DNA of 64,000 nucleotides from UBA6115 sp040776985 (GCA_040776985.1 JAXGZL010000002.1:124001-188000), one strand, 5' to 3'; positions 17,508 through 26,153 are shown, counted from the first letter of the stretch. Numbers and translations: made by a program. The notes: generated from the letters alone by a model not told the origin.

Positions 17508-17875
17508 TCCTGGGCCTTGGCATCGATCTGTGCAGCATTCCCCGGATGGAGAAGCTGCTTGAGAGCGATGCCTTTTTAAACCGCTATTTTGCCCCCGGCG
17601 AGGGGGATTACATCAGGGGAAAGGGGGCCATGGCTGCCGCCTCCCTGGCGGGTCTCTTTGCCGCCAAGGAGGCCTTTGCCAAGGCCCTGGGCGAGGGGAT
17701 CCGGGGGATTCCCCTGAGCGACATTGTGATTGCCCACAACGACAAGGGCGCGCCCTGCTATGCGCCTGCCGGCCTTGCCAGGGCAGCGCTTATGGAGCGC
17801 GGCGTCACGCGCTGTCATCTTTCCATCAGCCATGAAAGGGAGATGGCGGTGGCGGTGTGCATATTGGAGGGATAA
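17504..17875 (+). CDS. acpS: Holo-[acyl-carrier-protein] synthase
   Basis: 123 residues, the usual AcpS length. It transfers phosphopantetheine from CoA to acyl carrier protein. The Mg-binding motifs are present: GIDLCSI near residue 5 and FAAKEAFAKALGEG near 50-63. The C-terminal LSISHE motif is also typical. ATG 17504 overlaps the stop of the P1 peptidase gene. It is placed before nnr, a very common bacterial arrangement. Confidence 0.93.
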   Translation: MILGLGIDLCSIPRMEKLLESDAFLNRYFAPGEGDYIRGKGAMAAASLAGLFAAKEAFAKALGEGIRGIPLSDIVIAHNDKGAPCYAPAGLARAALMERGVTRCHLSISHEREMAVAVCILEG

Positions 17876-17876
17876 A

Positions 17877-19325
17877 ATGCAGCTTGTGTTAAGCCCGGCC
17901 CAGATGCGTTCCCTGGAGGAGCGCGCCTTTGAACTGGGCCTTTCTTCCCTTTTGCTGATGGAGGAGGCCGCCCGTGGCGCCTTCACCCTGCTTGATGAAA
18001 GACTGGGCGGCGTGAAGGGCAGGCGGCTGCTGTTTTTAATCGGCCCCGGCAACAACGGCGGGGATGGCCTGGCGATGGCGCGGCTGGCCCACCTGGCCGG
18101 GGCGGGGGCGCAAATCCTGCTGACAGGCGAGGTGAAAAGCCCGGATGCCAGAACCAACCTTGCCCACTGCCAGGCCTTGTCTTTGCCTTTTATTGATAAA
18201 CTGCCTGAGGAAAAGCCGGATGCGGTGGTGGACGCCGTCTTTGGCACCGGCTTTCATGGCGGCCTGCCGGAGGATGTGCAGACGCTGGCGGAGGCGGTCA
18301 ATGCCTGGAATATTCCCCTGCTGGCGGTGGACGCGCCCAGCGGGCTTAACAGCCACACGGGCGCTGTGGAGAACAGCGCGTTCAGGGGCAGCTGGACAGT
18401 CGTGTTGGGGCATCTGAAAACAGGGCTTTGCCTGAGCCCCCATCAGGATTTGATCGGGGAAGTGAGCCGGGTGCCCCTTGGCATCCCGGAGGCGGCCTAT
18501 CAGGTGCTTGGCCGCCCCTTGACGGCCCTTGAAGCCAGTGATTTGACGCAGAGAATTAAAAAGCGCCCGGCCAACCTGCATAAAGGACAGGCTGGCAAGG
18601 TGCTGCTGTACGCAGGCAGCCTGGGCATGGCCGGGGCGGCCGCCATGGCGGCGAAAGCCGCCCTGAAGGCCGGGGCGGGGCTGGTCTACATCGCCTGTGA
18701 ACGGGAGATCATCCCGGTTTTGCAAACCCTGGTGCCAAACGCCATTTGCCTGCCGGTGGAAGAGGCGTTGAGCGCGCCCCCTGCCCATGACGCCTTTGCC
18801 GCGGGCTGCGGCCTGGGGCAAAGTGAGGCAGCCTGGAGAAGCCTGAGCCTGCTCTATCAGGCGGATGTGCCCTCAGTCCTTGACGCGGACGCGCTGAACC
18901 TCCTGACGCGTCAGCCCCTGGCCATTGGGAAGCGCACCGTGCTCACCCCCCATCCCGGGGAGGCGGCCCGGATGCTGGGCTGCGCCCTGGCGGAGGTGCT
19001 TCAGGATCCGGTGGCGGCAGCCAGGGCCCTGCAGGCCCGCTACGGCGGCACGGTGGTGCTGAAGGGGGCAGTCAGCGTGATCCATGACGGCGTGGCCACG
19101 GCGTTGAACCTGGTGGGCAGCCCCGCCCTGGCCAAAGGCGGCAGCGGGGACGCCCTCACCGGCATCATCGCCGCCCTGCTGGCGGAAAGCCCAGGTCTTC
19201 CCCCCATGGAAACCGCCCAAACAGCCTGCCTGTGGCTGGGCCTGGCAGGCCAGGCAGCGGAAAGGCGCTTCGGCGACCGCGCCCCCCTGACGGGGGAAGT
19301 GATTGACTGTCTGCTAAAGCATTGA
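17877..19325 (+). CDS. nnr: Bifunctional NAD(P)H-hydrate epimerase/dehydratase
   Basis: 482 residues. The N-terminal YjeF_N epimerase (about 1-205, with GPGNNGGDGLAMAR) converts R- to S-NAD(P)HX; the C-terminal ribokinase-like dehydratase (about 230-480, with HPGEAARML and GSGDALTGIIAALLA) restores NAD(P)H. Family members run about 490-510 residues, so it is complete. ATG 17877 follows TTGGAGGG by 5 bases and comes one base after the acpS stop. It is the last gene of the trpS-hydrolase-peptidase-acpS-nnr run. Confidence 0.93.
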   Translation: MQLVLSPAQMRSLEERAFELGLSSLLLMEEAARGAFTLLDERLGGVKGRRLLFLIGPGNNGGDGLAMARLAHLAGAGAQILLTGEVKSPDARTNLAHCQALSLPFIDKLPEEKPDAVVDAVFGTGFHGGLPEDVQTLAEAVNAWNIPLLAVDAPSGLNSHTGAVENSAFRGSWTVVLGHLKTGLCLSPHQDLIGEVSRVPLGIPEAAYQVLGRPLTALEASDLTQRIKKRPANLHKGQAGKVLLYAGSLGMAGAAAMAAKAALKAGAGLVYIACEREIIPVLQTLVPNAICLPVEEALSAPPAHDAFAAGCGLGQSEAAWRSLSLLYQADVPSVLDADALNLLTRQPLAIGKRTVLTPHPGEAARMLGCALAEVLQDPVAAARALQARYGGTVVLKGAVSVIHDGVATALNLVGSPALAKGGSGDALTGIIAALLAESPGLPPMETAQTACLWLGLAGQAAERRFGDRAPLTGEVIDCLLKH

Positions 19326-19357
19326 TGGACGCGGCTTAGATATTAAGTGTCGCTGGG

Positions 19358-19900
19358 TTATGCATCTTTCTTTTGGCCATTCTTTTTCCCTGCAGCCAGC
19401 ACCGACCGGGTAAAGCCCTGATAGTTGAGGGCCTTTTGCCTGCCTTCCTCCGAGAGGATGGAGACCCTGGACAGCGCCCGCTGCAGCGCGCCATAGGGGC
19501 AGATCAGGTCATGGAGCAAATCCGGGTGAAAGGCCAGGGTCAGGAAGAAGCCCAGCGCCATCCAGAGGAGCATCACCGGCAGATCACGGCCCAGCACCTT
19601 TCGGCTGAGGATGAAAAGGCCCGCCGTCAGCACCAGGGAGGCCCAGGTCAGCCAGCCGGAGCGAAGCCACCTGGGCGCGGGCCGGTTCGTCCAGCCCAGC
19701 TTGCCCTTTAGCCACACAGCCCCCAGCATCAGGGTGTTGATGGGGCAAACGGCCATGCAGTAGACACGCTTGCCAAACAGGGCGGGGACCAGCAGGCTGA
19801 CCGCGTACAGGATGAGCCAGACCAGCAGCGCCTGCCTTTTGATCAGCACGAACAGCAAAATCAGAAACAGCAGCCGAACGGCTTGAATAACTCTCTTCAT
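19358..19900 (-). CDS. NapH/NosR-like membrane protein with CP motifs
   Basis: 180 residues with about four transmembrane segments. Two cysteine-proline motifs lie at membrane borders, CMAVCP near 50 and LICPYGALQR near 135, as in the redox proteins NapH, NosR and YccM. Only three such cysteines are visible and the extra ferredoxin-type CxxCxxC clusters are missing, so cluster binding is not assured. ATG 19900 follows AAGGAGG. It is divergent from a Crp/Fnr regulator and shares an 18-bp palindrome with it. A role in an anaerobic redox response is likely but unproven. Confidence 0.65.
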   Translation of the reverse strand: MKRVIQAVRLLFLILLFVLIKRQALLVWLILYAVSLLVPALFGKRVYCMAVCPINTLMLGAVWLKGKLGWTNRPAPRWLRSGWLTWASLVLTAGLFILSRKVLGRDLPVMLLWMALGFFLTLAFHPDLLHDLICPYGALQRALSRVSILSEEGRQKALNYQGFTRSVLAAGKKNGQKKDA

Positions 19901-19927
19901 GGCATCCTCCTTGATGTGGATGCCATC

Positions 19928-19971
19928 ATCATACTTTTTTCCCGAATGAAAAACTGTTACAATTGTAACAG
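19928..19971 (-). promoter_or_regulatory. Promoter of the NapH-like gene with a palindrome at about -41.5
   Basis: On the minus strand a -10 hexamer TATGAT lies at 19933-19928, giving a start near 19921. The centre of the palindrome at 19954-19971 is then 41.5 bases upstream, the standard class II position for Crp/Fnr activation. No good -35 is present, as expected for an activator-dependent promoter. Confidence 0.55.
19954..19971. promoter_or_regulatory. Perfect 18-bp palindrome, probable Crp/Fnr operator
   Basis: CTGTTACAATTGTAACAG is fully self-complementary and lies between the divergent NapH-like gene and the Crp/Fnr gene, 13 bases before the latter's ATG. On the plus strand it contains TACAAT (19958-19963), with a T-tract (19935-19940) 17 bases upstream, so it may overlap the regulator's own -10 and allow autorepression. 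Confidence 0.65.
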
Positions 19972-19984
19972 TCGGAGGTGAAGG

Positions 19985-20623
19985 ATGATGGAATCTGTCA
20001 AAGGAATCCCGCTGCTGGAGGCGCTTCCCGGGAAAACCCTGGACAGCCGCATCCGTCAGGGTGAGATAATGATAAAAACCTTCAGAAAAGGGCAGCTGCT
20101 GCATACGGAGGGGGAGCGCTGCAGGGCCCTTGAGGTGATCCTCTCAGGCAGGGTGGTGGTGGAGCGCATCACCCGGGAGGGAAACTTGATGACCATCGCC
20201 GCCTTTCAGCGGGGGGACTGCATCGGGGGCAACCTGCTTTTTTCCAGCGACCCGGTCTATCATCTGGCGGTCACGGCCAAGCAGACCTCCCAGGTGATGG
20301 TAATCCCCCGGGAGACGCTGTTTGACCTGATGCAGGAAAACCCGGGCTTTCTGACCCGGTATCTTCAGGAGGTGGCGGACAACGCGCAGGTTCTGGAGGG
20401 CAAGCTGCGCTATGTGGTCAACCTCAGCATCCGTCAGCGGGTGCTGAACTTCCTGAACGCGGAGCAAAGGCGGCAGGGCAGCCGGCGCGTTATCCTGCCC
20501 TCCTCCAAAACCGCGCTGGCCGCCCAGCTGGGGGTGCAGCGCAGCTCGCTCTCCCGGGAGCTGCAGCGCATGCGGGAGGAGGGTCTGATCCTCTTTGACC
20601 GGCACAGCATCACGCTGCTGTGA
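19985..20623 (+). CDS. Crp/Fnr family transcriptional regulator
   Basis: 212 residues. The cyclic-nucleotide-binding-like beta-roll occupies residues 30-120, the dimer helix about 125-150, and the winged helix-turn-helix the last 60 (KTALAAQLGVQRSSLSRELQRM as recognition unit). Only two cysteines are present (about 46 and 79), so it is not an FNR-type 4Fe-4S sensor; the ligand is unknown. GGAGGTGAAGG precedes ATG 19985. The next ATG at 19988 is also possible. The palindrome just upstream is its likely binding site. Confidence 0.88.
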   Translation: MMESVKGIPLLEALPGKTLDSRIRQGEIMIKTFRKGQLLHTEGERCRALEVILSGRVVVERITREGNLMTIAAFQRGDCIGGNLLFSSDPVYHLAVTAKQTSQVMVIPRETLFDLMQENPGFLTRYLQEVADNAQVLEGKLRYVVNLSIRQRVLNFLNAEQRRQGSRRVILPSSKTALAAQLGVQRSSLSRELQRMREEGLILFDRHSITLL

Positions 20624-20636
20624 CCAACAGGATCAA

Positions 20637-21608
20637 TCACTCAAACATTTGCTCAAAATATACCGGTTGGTCGTTTTTGTAGTGGATCTCATAATGGTGA
20701 TTGTCCATCAACAAACTGGGGTTGACCTGCCAGATGGCCCGGAAATCCCCGGCGTTTGAGGGAATGCCCTGGGGTTCCGGCATATCATCCCCGGAGGGCT
20801 GATAGAGCAGCAGGAAACTGGCCTCTTTGATGTCAACGTATTGGACGGTGGGGCTATATCTGGTGACGTACTCCATGTCTGCCATGTTATCCACATGGCC
20901 CCAGGCTTCGGCCACGGAATAGCCTTCATGTTGCACCAGGTGATCCACCGCTGCCTGCCCAAAGAGCATTTCAAACAGCTGGAAGTGGGCGATGTCCGTG
21001 GCCGGGTCAAAGCCCTTCAACAGGCCGTATTTGATGTTATTGGAAGCGGGAATTTCAGGCTCGGGCATTGGATCAGAGTAGCCGGGGCCGTCCCCTGCGC
21101 CTTTCACCAGGCAGTGCAGCTGTTGGTCCTCCACCCAGACATCGATCTGGATGCTTTGAAAGTTGTCGGTGAAGGCAAAGTTCTTGCCCTCGGAATAGCT
21201 GACCCAGAGGGCTTCCTCCCCAGCGGGCACATAATGGTCTTTGAAGGCAGCTCCAAAGCTGTGCTTCTCCAATATCTGGATGCTGTCATCAAAGGTCTTG
21301 AAGGCGATGTTCAGGGTGGTGGCGATCTGGGAGACCCCGCCGCCAAAAACCGGGTCCCCGAAGCCGTTTGGCTCCATCAGGTAGCCGGTGGACTTGCGTC
21401 TGGGGCCTACGATGTCATTGAAGGAAAACACCTTGCCCCGGGGCAGGGTCATGCCGTTGATTTTGGCGGCTGCCCGCTTGATGTTGTGGATTTTGGCAGC
21501 GGAAGCCCCAGCCAGGGAGGTGGCGGCCATGGACTTAGCATAATCGGCGCTGGCGATCAGGGGAAAAAGCAGGGCAAGGGACAGCAGCAGAACAAGAATC
21601 TTTTTCAT
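20637..21608 (-). CDS. VanW-family secreted protein with an extra C-terminal domain
   Basis: 323 residues with a signal peptide (1-21, ending IASA). Residues 35-150 form a VanW domain: the segments GKVFSFNDIVGPR and FGGGVSQIATTL are characteristic. VanW proteins are common in clostridial envelopes and the link to vancomycin resistance is historical; the function is unknown. The second half (about 165-323) is not part of the domain and is not recognised. AAGGAGG precedes the ATG. It converges with the Crp/Fnr gene, 13 bases apart. Confidence 0.8.
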   Translation of the reverse strand: MKKILVLLLSLALLFPLIASADYAKSMAATSLAGASAAKIHNIKRAAAKINGMTLPRGKVFSFNDIVGPRRKSTGYLMEPNGFGDPVFGGGVSQIATTLNIAFKTFDDSIQILEKHSFGAAFKDHYVPAGEEALWVSYSEGKNFAFTDNFQSIQIDVWVEDQQLHCLVKGAGDGPGYSDPMPEPEIPASNNIKYGLLKGFDPATDIAHFQLFEMLFGQAAVDHLVQHEGYSVAEAWGHVDNMADMEYVTRYSPTVQYVDIKEASFLLLYQPSGDDMPEPQGIPSNAGDFRAIWQVNPSLLMDNHHYEIHYKNDQPVYFEQMFE

Positions 21609-21744
21609 ATCGGCATCCTCCTTGTTGCCATCAGTTTACCTGGATCAGCTTCGTTTGCCTACCTGCCTCTTTGGGTAGGTTGTTGAAATATAAGGGTTTT
21701 CAGCCGGTAAAATGACAGGGACAAACAGGACAGGGGGATGCGGC

Positions 21745-22143
21745 ATGAAGACACACTCCACCAATTACACCAACACCTTCATCCAGGTGGCGGAGGACTG
21801 CCCGGCAAAAGCGGGGGAGGCGCCGCCAGACAGGGAGAGCAAAAGCGCCGCGCGGCAGATCTTTGAAAGGGTGACAGCGCAGCCCTATCATTACACTTCA
21901 GATGACCTGCAGTATGAAACGGCGGGCAAAAGCAGGGACATCAGCCGGGAGGACTTTTTCAGCAAGGGGCAGCCCTGCCTCCGGGCATCCGCCCTGCCCA
22001 GGCGCTATGGCTGGGGCATCCACAGCGATGGGATGGGCCGGGTGGCCCTGTACGCCCTGGGAACGCCAGAATACCAGCGGCTGAGCGAAGACCCCGGCAT
22101 CACCCAACTGAAGGCAATGAGGAACAACAGAGGCGGCACTTGA
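21745..22143 (+). CDS. DUF6157 family protein
   Basis: 132 residues. The N-terminus MKTHSTNYTNTFIQVAEDCP and the later helix with KGQPCLRASALPRRYGWG match my memory of the DUF6157 family, small cytoplasmic proteins of unknown function. The later ATG at 21745 gives the family's usual start, preceded by AGGGGG 8-9 bases upstream. It faces the Nudix gene, whose stop is 15 bases beyond. Confidence 0.7.
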   Translation: MKTHSTNYTNTFIQVAEDCPAKAGEAPPDRESKSAARQIFERVTAQPYHYTSDDLQYETAGKSRDISREDFFSKGQPCLRASALPRRYGWGIHSDGMGRVALYALGTPEYQRLSEDPGITQLKAMRNNRGGT

Positions 22144-22158
22144 CATCAGCCGCCTGAT

Positions 22159-22626
22159 TTATTCCCGGGTGAGGATATGCAGCACCCGGTCTGATGACAG
22201 CGCCTGGGGCAGGAAGGCGGGGTAGATCTTTTCCTTGCCAAAATCGGAAAGGGGCACCCAGACCAGGTGTTCCCGGCTGCCGTCCATGGCGATGCCTCTA
22301 TCCCTGATATCATCAAGCCCGGCAGGGCGCATCAGAAAATAAAGGGCCAGCTCATGGCAGAGCAGCCCACTGTTATCCATGGTGCCCTGAAAGAAGTTTT
22401 CATGGATGGCTGCCAGACGCTCTATCTCCATCTGAGTCCCGGTTTCCTCCAGCACTTCCCGCCGGACGGCATCCTCAGCGCTCTCTCCCAGCATGACCCC
22501 GCCGCCCACAGAGTAATAGTAGTCCACCTTGGGGTTGGTGACCATCAGGATGCTGTCGCCACTAGGAATAATGGCGCAGGCCCGGTAGCGAAACCAGTGG
22601 TTGTCCCTTGTAAAACAACAGTCCAT
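22159..22626 (-). CDS. Nudix hydrolase
   Basis: 155 residues. The Nudix box runs from GGGVMLGESAEDAVRREV to LEETG (about 41-63), with the REVLEETG core. The rest of the protein has the normal Nudix strand order and a W-V-P-L end segment. The substrate cannot be told from sequence. ATG 22626 follows GAGGAGATC. It lies downstream of guaB on the same strand, beyond a hairpin that probably ends the guaB message. Confidence 0.85.
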   Translation of the reverse strand: MDCCFTRDNHWFRYRACAIIPSGDSILMVTNPKVDYYYSVGGGVMLGESAEDAVRREVLEETGTQMEIERLAAIHENFFQGTMDNSGLLCHELALYFLMRPAGLDDIRDRGIAMDGSREHLVWVPLSDFGKEKIYPAFLPQALSSDRVLHILTRE

Positions 22627-22649
22627 ATGGCGATCTCCTCGATATTGAA

Positions 22650-22673
22650 GGGGCTTTCCCGAAAGAAAGCCCC
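22650..22673 (-). terminator. Hairpin after guaB
   Basis: A perfect 9-bp stem GGGGCTTTC (22650-22658) with its complement (22665-22673) and a 6-base loop lies 29 bases after the guaB stop on the minus strand. The following bases TTCAATAT are only moderately T-rich, so termination may be partial and the Nudix gene may be read through. Confidence 0.5.
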
Positions 22674-22702
22674 GATGTTTCATAGGTGCCTGGTTTGCCA
22701 GT

Positions 22703-24172
22703 TTAGTCCGCCATCCTGTAATAATTGGGCGCTTCCTTGGTGATGAAGATGTCATGGGGATGGCTTTCGGTGAGGCCGGCGCCGGTGATGCGCACAAACT
22801 CTGCGTTTTGGCGCAGGTCTTCGATGGTGCGGGTGCCGCAATAGCCCATGGCGCTCCTGAGGCCGCCCATCAGCTGATACACGGTGTCCGCCAGGGGGCC
22901 CTTGTAGGGGACGCGGCCTTCCACGCCTTCAGGCACCAGCTTTTTGGCGTCCTCCTGGAAGTAGCGGTCGGCGGAGCCATAGGCCTGGGCCATGGCGCCC
23001 ATGGAGCCCATGCCCCGGTAGACCTTGAAGGAACGGCCCTGATAGATCTCGTTTTCCCCGGGGCTTTCCTCAGTGCCCGCAAAGAGGGAACCCAGCATCA
23101 CGGCGGCGGCGCCAGCGGCGATGGCCTTGGCGATGTCGCCGGAGTACTTGATGCCCCCGTCTGCGATCACCCGGACGCCCTTTTTGTCCGCCTCCTCCGC
23201 GCAGTCCGCGATGGCGGTGATCTGGGGCACGCCGGTGCCGGCCACCACGCGGGTGGTGCAGATGGAGCCGGGGCCGATGCCCACCTTGACGCAGTCCGCC
23301 CCGGCAGAGATCAGATCCCGGGTGGCGGCGGCGGTGGCCACATTGCCGGCAAAAATCACGGTGTCGGGGAAGGCGCTGCGCAGCTGCTCCACGGCCTTCA
23401 AGACGCCCAGGCTGTGCCCGTGGGCGGTGTCCACGCTCAGCACATCCACCTTCTGCTCCACCAGCAGCCGGGCGCGCTCCAGCATGTCGGGGCTGACGCC
23501 CACGGCGGCGGCGCACAGCAGGCGGCCGTTTCTGTCCTTGGCGGAGAAGGGGTATTTGATGTTTTTTTCAATATCCTTGATGGTGATCAGGCCCCGCAGG
23601 GTGAAGTTCTCATCCACAATGGGCAGTTTTTCAATCCGGTGGGCGGCCAGCAGTTTTTTGGCGTCCTCGAGCGTGGTGCCAACAGGGCCGGTCACCAGGT
23701 TTTTGCTGGTCATCACATCGCCGATCAGGCGGGTGTCATCCTCTTCAAAGCGCAGGTCCCGGTTGGTGAGGATGCCCACCAGGCGCATGTTGGGATCGGT
23801 GATGGGGACACCGGAGATGCGGTACCTTGCCATCAGCGCCTTGGCGTCTGACACCCGGTGGCCGGGGGAGAGGTAGAAGGGATCAGTGATCACCCCGTGC
23901 TCGGAGCGCTTCACCTTGTCCACCTGGCTGGCCTGGTCCTCTTTGGTCATGCTTTTGTGGATCACCCCCAGGCCGCCTTCCCGGGCCAGGGCAATGCCCA
24001 TGCGGGCATCGGTCACGGTGTCCATGGCGGCAGACAGCAGGGGCACATTCAGCCGGATGCCCTGGCACAGCTGCACGCTGAGGTCCACCTCCTTGGGCAG
24101 CATCTCACTCTTGCGCGGCACCAGCAGCACGTCATCAAAGGTCAGCCCCTCCCGCAACGGTTGCTTGAGCAT
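22703..24172 (-). CDS. guaB: Inosine-5'-monophosphate dehydrogenase
   Basis: 489 residues. It oxidises IMP to XMP with NAD+, the committed step to GMP. The barrel is interrupted by a CBS pair (about 95-205); the catalytic loop has GSICTTR with the active Cys near residue 305, and the GMGSMGAM flap segment follows. Length is normal for bacterial IMPDH (about 485). ATG 24172 has GGAGGT 6 bases upstream, better than the GTG at 24178, which overlaps that site. It has its own strong promoter. Confidence 0.95.
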   Translation of the reverse strand: MLKQPLREGLTFDDVLLVPRKSEMLPKEVDLSVQLCQGIRLNVPLLSAAMDTVTDARMGIALAREGGLGVIHKSMTKEDQASQVDKVKRSEHGVITDPFYLSPGHRVSDAKALMARYRISGVPITDPNMRLVGILTNRDLRFEEDDTRLIGDVMTSKNLVTGPVGTTLEDAKKLLAAHRIEKLPIVDENFTLRGLITIKDIEKNIKYPFSAKDRNGRLLCAAAVGVSPDMLERARLLVEQKVDVLSVDTAHGHSLGVLKAVEQLRSAFPDTVIFAGNVATAAATRDLISAGADCVKVGIGPGSICTTRVVAGTGVPQITAIADCAEEADKKGVRVIADGGIKYSGDIAKAIAAGAAAVMLGSLFAGTEESPGENEIYQGRSFKVYRGMGSMGAMAQAYGSADRYFQEDAKKLVPEGVEGRVPYKGPLADTVYQLMGGLRSAMGYCGTRTIEDLRQNAEFVRITGAGLTESHPHDIFITKEAPNYYRMAD

Positions 24173-24197
24173 CCTCACACCTCCTGATTTTTTAGCG

Positions 24198-24226
24198 ATT
24201 GTAAGGGCTTAGGGACGGGATGTCAA
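24198..24226 (-). promoter_or_regulatory. guaB promoter
   Basis: Minus-strand TTGACA (24226-24221), 17-bp spacer, TACAAT (24203-24198), about 26 bases before the start codon. Near-perfect housekeeping promoter. No riboswitch-like structure fits in the short leader. Confidence 0.8.
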
Positions 24227-24245
24227 CCGGAACGTCAGACTGATT

Positions 24246-24833
24246 TTATGGATTCCCGGGTTCCCCGGGTTCTTTTTCACTGGGACGGAAGCGGGGAAAG
24301 AAGTTCAGCCAGGCATAATAAAGAAGCGCCGCGATGGACAGCCCCACCCCCAGCCACAGCAGCCAGATGTGGATGGGATGGCCCCAGTCCGCAAGTTCCT
24401 GATGGAAAAAGCACAGCACCAGGGACAGGACGGTGACAAACTGGGCAATTTTGCCAATGGGCTTGGCAAAGACCACAAAATCCTTCCGGGTATACAGCAG
24501 CAGGCCACCCAGCAGCATCAGCAGCTCCTTCACCACCAGGATGATGATGGCGGCCATGGGGGCGATGCCCCGGAAACACATGGAAAGCAGCACAGCCACC
24601 ACCATCAGTTTGTCCGCCAGGGGGTCCATCAGCTTGCCAAAGTCGGTGATCAGGTGCTGGGTCCGGGCGATATAGCCATCCACCACGTCGGTGATGCTGG
24701 CCAATATAAACAATGCCAGGGCAGGCATCATGCGGTCCTCCGCAATCAGCCAGCACACGGCCGGGATTAAAATCAGCCTCAGGATCGTCAAGGCGTTGGG
24801 CAGGTTCAGCAGGTTCCGATTCTCGCGGCGCAT
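24246..24833 (-). CDS. pgsA: CDP-diacylglycerol-glycerol-3-phosphate 3-phosphatidyltransferase
   Basis: 195 residues with about five membrane helices. The CDP-alcohol phosphotransferase signature DG-x2-AR-x8-G-x3-D-x3-D is complete: DGYIAR, then FGKLMDPLADK (about 53-80). It makes phosphatidylglycerolphosphate, the entry to anionic phospholipids. ATG 24833 is chosen because AAAGGA is 8 bases upstream; the ATG at 24842 lacks a spaced ribosome site. It is transcribed from its own promoter, upstream of guaB on the same strand. Confidence 0.9.
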   Translation of the reverse strand: MRRENRNLLNLPNALTILRLILIPAVCWLIAEDRMMPALALFILASITDVVDGYIARTQHLITDFGKLMDPLADKLMVVAVLLSMCFRGIAPMAAIIILVVKELLMLLGGLLLYTRKDFVVFAKPIGKIAQFVTVLSLVLCFFHQELADWGHPIHIWLLWLGVGLSIAALLYYAWLNFFPRFRPSEKEPGEPGNP

Positions 24834-24873
24834 TCTAAGCATCCTTTGCACAGCAATCGCATAAAGCAAGGAG

Positions 24874-24903
24874 AGTATACCACAGCCAGGGGGTGAAGAC
24901 CAA
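24874..24903 (-). promoter_or_regulatory. pgsA promoter
   Basis: Minus-strand TATACT (24879-24874) with a TGG extension, and TTGGTC (24903-24898) 18 bases upstream, about 40 bases before the start. Confidence 0.6.
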
Positions 24904-24907
24904 CTGA

Positions 24908-26104
24908 TTACAGCAGATCCGGGTCTTCTTCCATCAGGAAATTCTCCGCCTGCAAATGCCGCACCCCAGCCCGGCTCAAATCAAGCGTGTCCAGCGTCAG
25001 CAGGTATTTGGGATAGTGATCCTGCACCTGATCAAAGGCGGCAAACTCCCGCCTTGCGGTGTCCTCAGCCATGGCGGAAAGGGCCACCTGGATATAGGCG
25101 CGTCGTCCTTCCTTTTCCACCATGAAGTCAATCTTCCGCTCGCCCGCCTGGCCCACATACACCAGATAATTCTGGCGCAACAGCTGAAGATAGACCAGGT
25201 TTTCCAGCACTGCGCCCAGGTTTCTGGAGTCTGGCACCACCAGGGCAGTGCGGATGCCCGGGTCAACGGCGTAGTATTTTGGCTCTCTCCCCAAAATGGC
25301 CTTGCCCCTCAGGTCGTATCGCTGCACCTCAAAGAACAGATAGGCTTCCTTCAGGGCGGCGATGTACTTGGCGATGGTTTCCTGCCGGGTGGTCTCCCCG
25401 CTGTGGCTGTTCAGGCTGCGGGTGATGCTTCTGACAGAACTGCGCTGCCCCACGGTGTCCAGCAGAAAACTGGTCAGGTTTCGCAGCACCAAAGGGTTGG
25501 CAATGTCCCCCCGCAGGAGGATGTCCTTGAAGAGGATGCTGTCTGTCAAATCGGTCAGCAGGGTCATTTTTTGGCGTTCGCTGTCCAGTTGGGTGACAGC
25601 CGGGAATCCTCCAAAGCGCAGATAGTCCTGCAGGGAAAGCCCCGGGGCCTGCTCCCGGGCCTCTTTTAATGAGAAAGGCAGCAGCATCTGCTGCACATAG
25701 CGCCCGCTGAGCCGTGTGGCCAGCTCGGATGCCAGCAGATGGGCGCTGGAGCCGGTGATCACCAGGTCAAAACGCCTGTCCAGGCGCAGGGAATTGACCA
25801 CCTCTTCCCAGCAGTCAACCAGCTGCACCTCATCCAGCAGCAGGTGACAGGGGCCGGTTTGTCCCTCCATTGCCTTGAGCACATGCTGGTTCAGGGCTTC
25901 CGGCTGCCGAAGGGGCAGGGAGGCCATGTTCTCAAAGTTGATGTGCAGGATCTGTTCTTTGTTAACGCCGCTTGATGCCAGCGCCTGGGCATACTGCGTC
26001 ATCAGGGTGGATTTGCCGCAGCGCCTGACGCCGCTGATGACTTTGATGGCCTCGTGGCCTTGCCAGGCCAGCAGCCAGGCCAGGGCTTCCTTCCGATGGA
26101 TCAT
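24908..26104 (-). CDS. AAA ATPase with DUF4143 domain
   Basis: 398 residues. The N-terminal AAA_14 ATPase domain has Walker A GVRRCGKST (about 24-32), Walker B LLLDEVQ (about 90-96) and sensor-like TGSSAHLL. The C-terminal DUF4143 domain (about 195-350) has an EVQRYDLRGK-type strand and an ERKIDFMV segment that resembles a decayed restriction-nuclease core. Such ATPases are very common in anaerobes and their role is unknown. ATG 26104 follows AAAGGAGA. It has its own promoter. Confidence 0.85.
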   Translation of the reverse strand: MIHRKEALAWLLAWQGHEAIKVISGVRRCGKSTLMTQYAQALASSGVNKEQILHINFENMASLPLRQPEALNQHVLKAMEGQTGPCHLLLDEVQLVDCWEEVVNSLRLDRRFDLVITGSSAHLLASELATRLSGRYVQQMLLPFSLKEAREQAPGLSLQDYLRFGGFPAVTQLDSERQKMTLLTDLTDSILFKDILLRGDIANPLVLRNLTSFLLDTVGQRSSVRSITRSLNSHSGETTRQETIAKYIAALKEAYLFFEVQRYDLRGKAILGREPKYYAVDPGIRTALVVPDSRNLGAVLENLVYLQLLRQNYLVYVGQAGERKIDFMVEKEGRRAYIQVALSAMAEDTARREFAAFDQVQDHYPKYLLTLDTLDLSRAGVRHLQAENFLMEEDPDLL

Positions 26105-26153
26105 GGCAATCTCCTTTTGTCGGTTTCAGGCGGATAAACTCTTTAATGACCGG

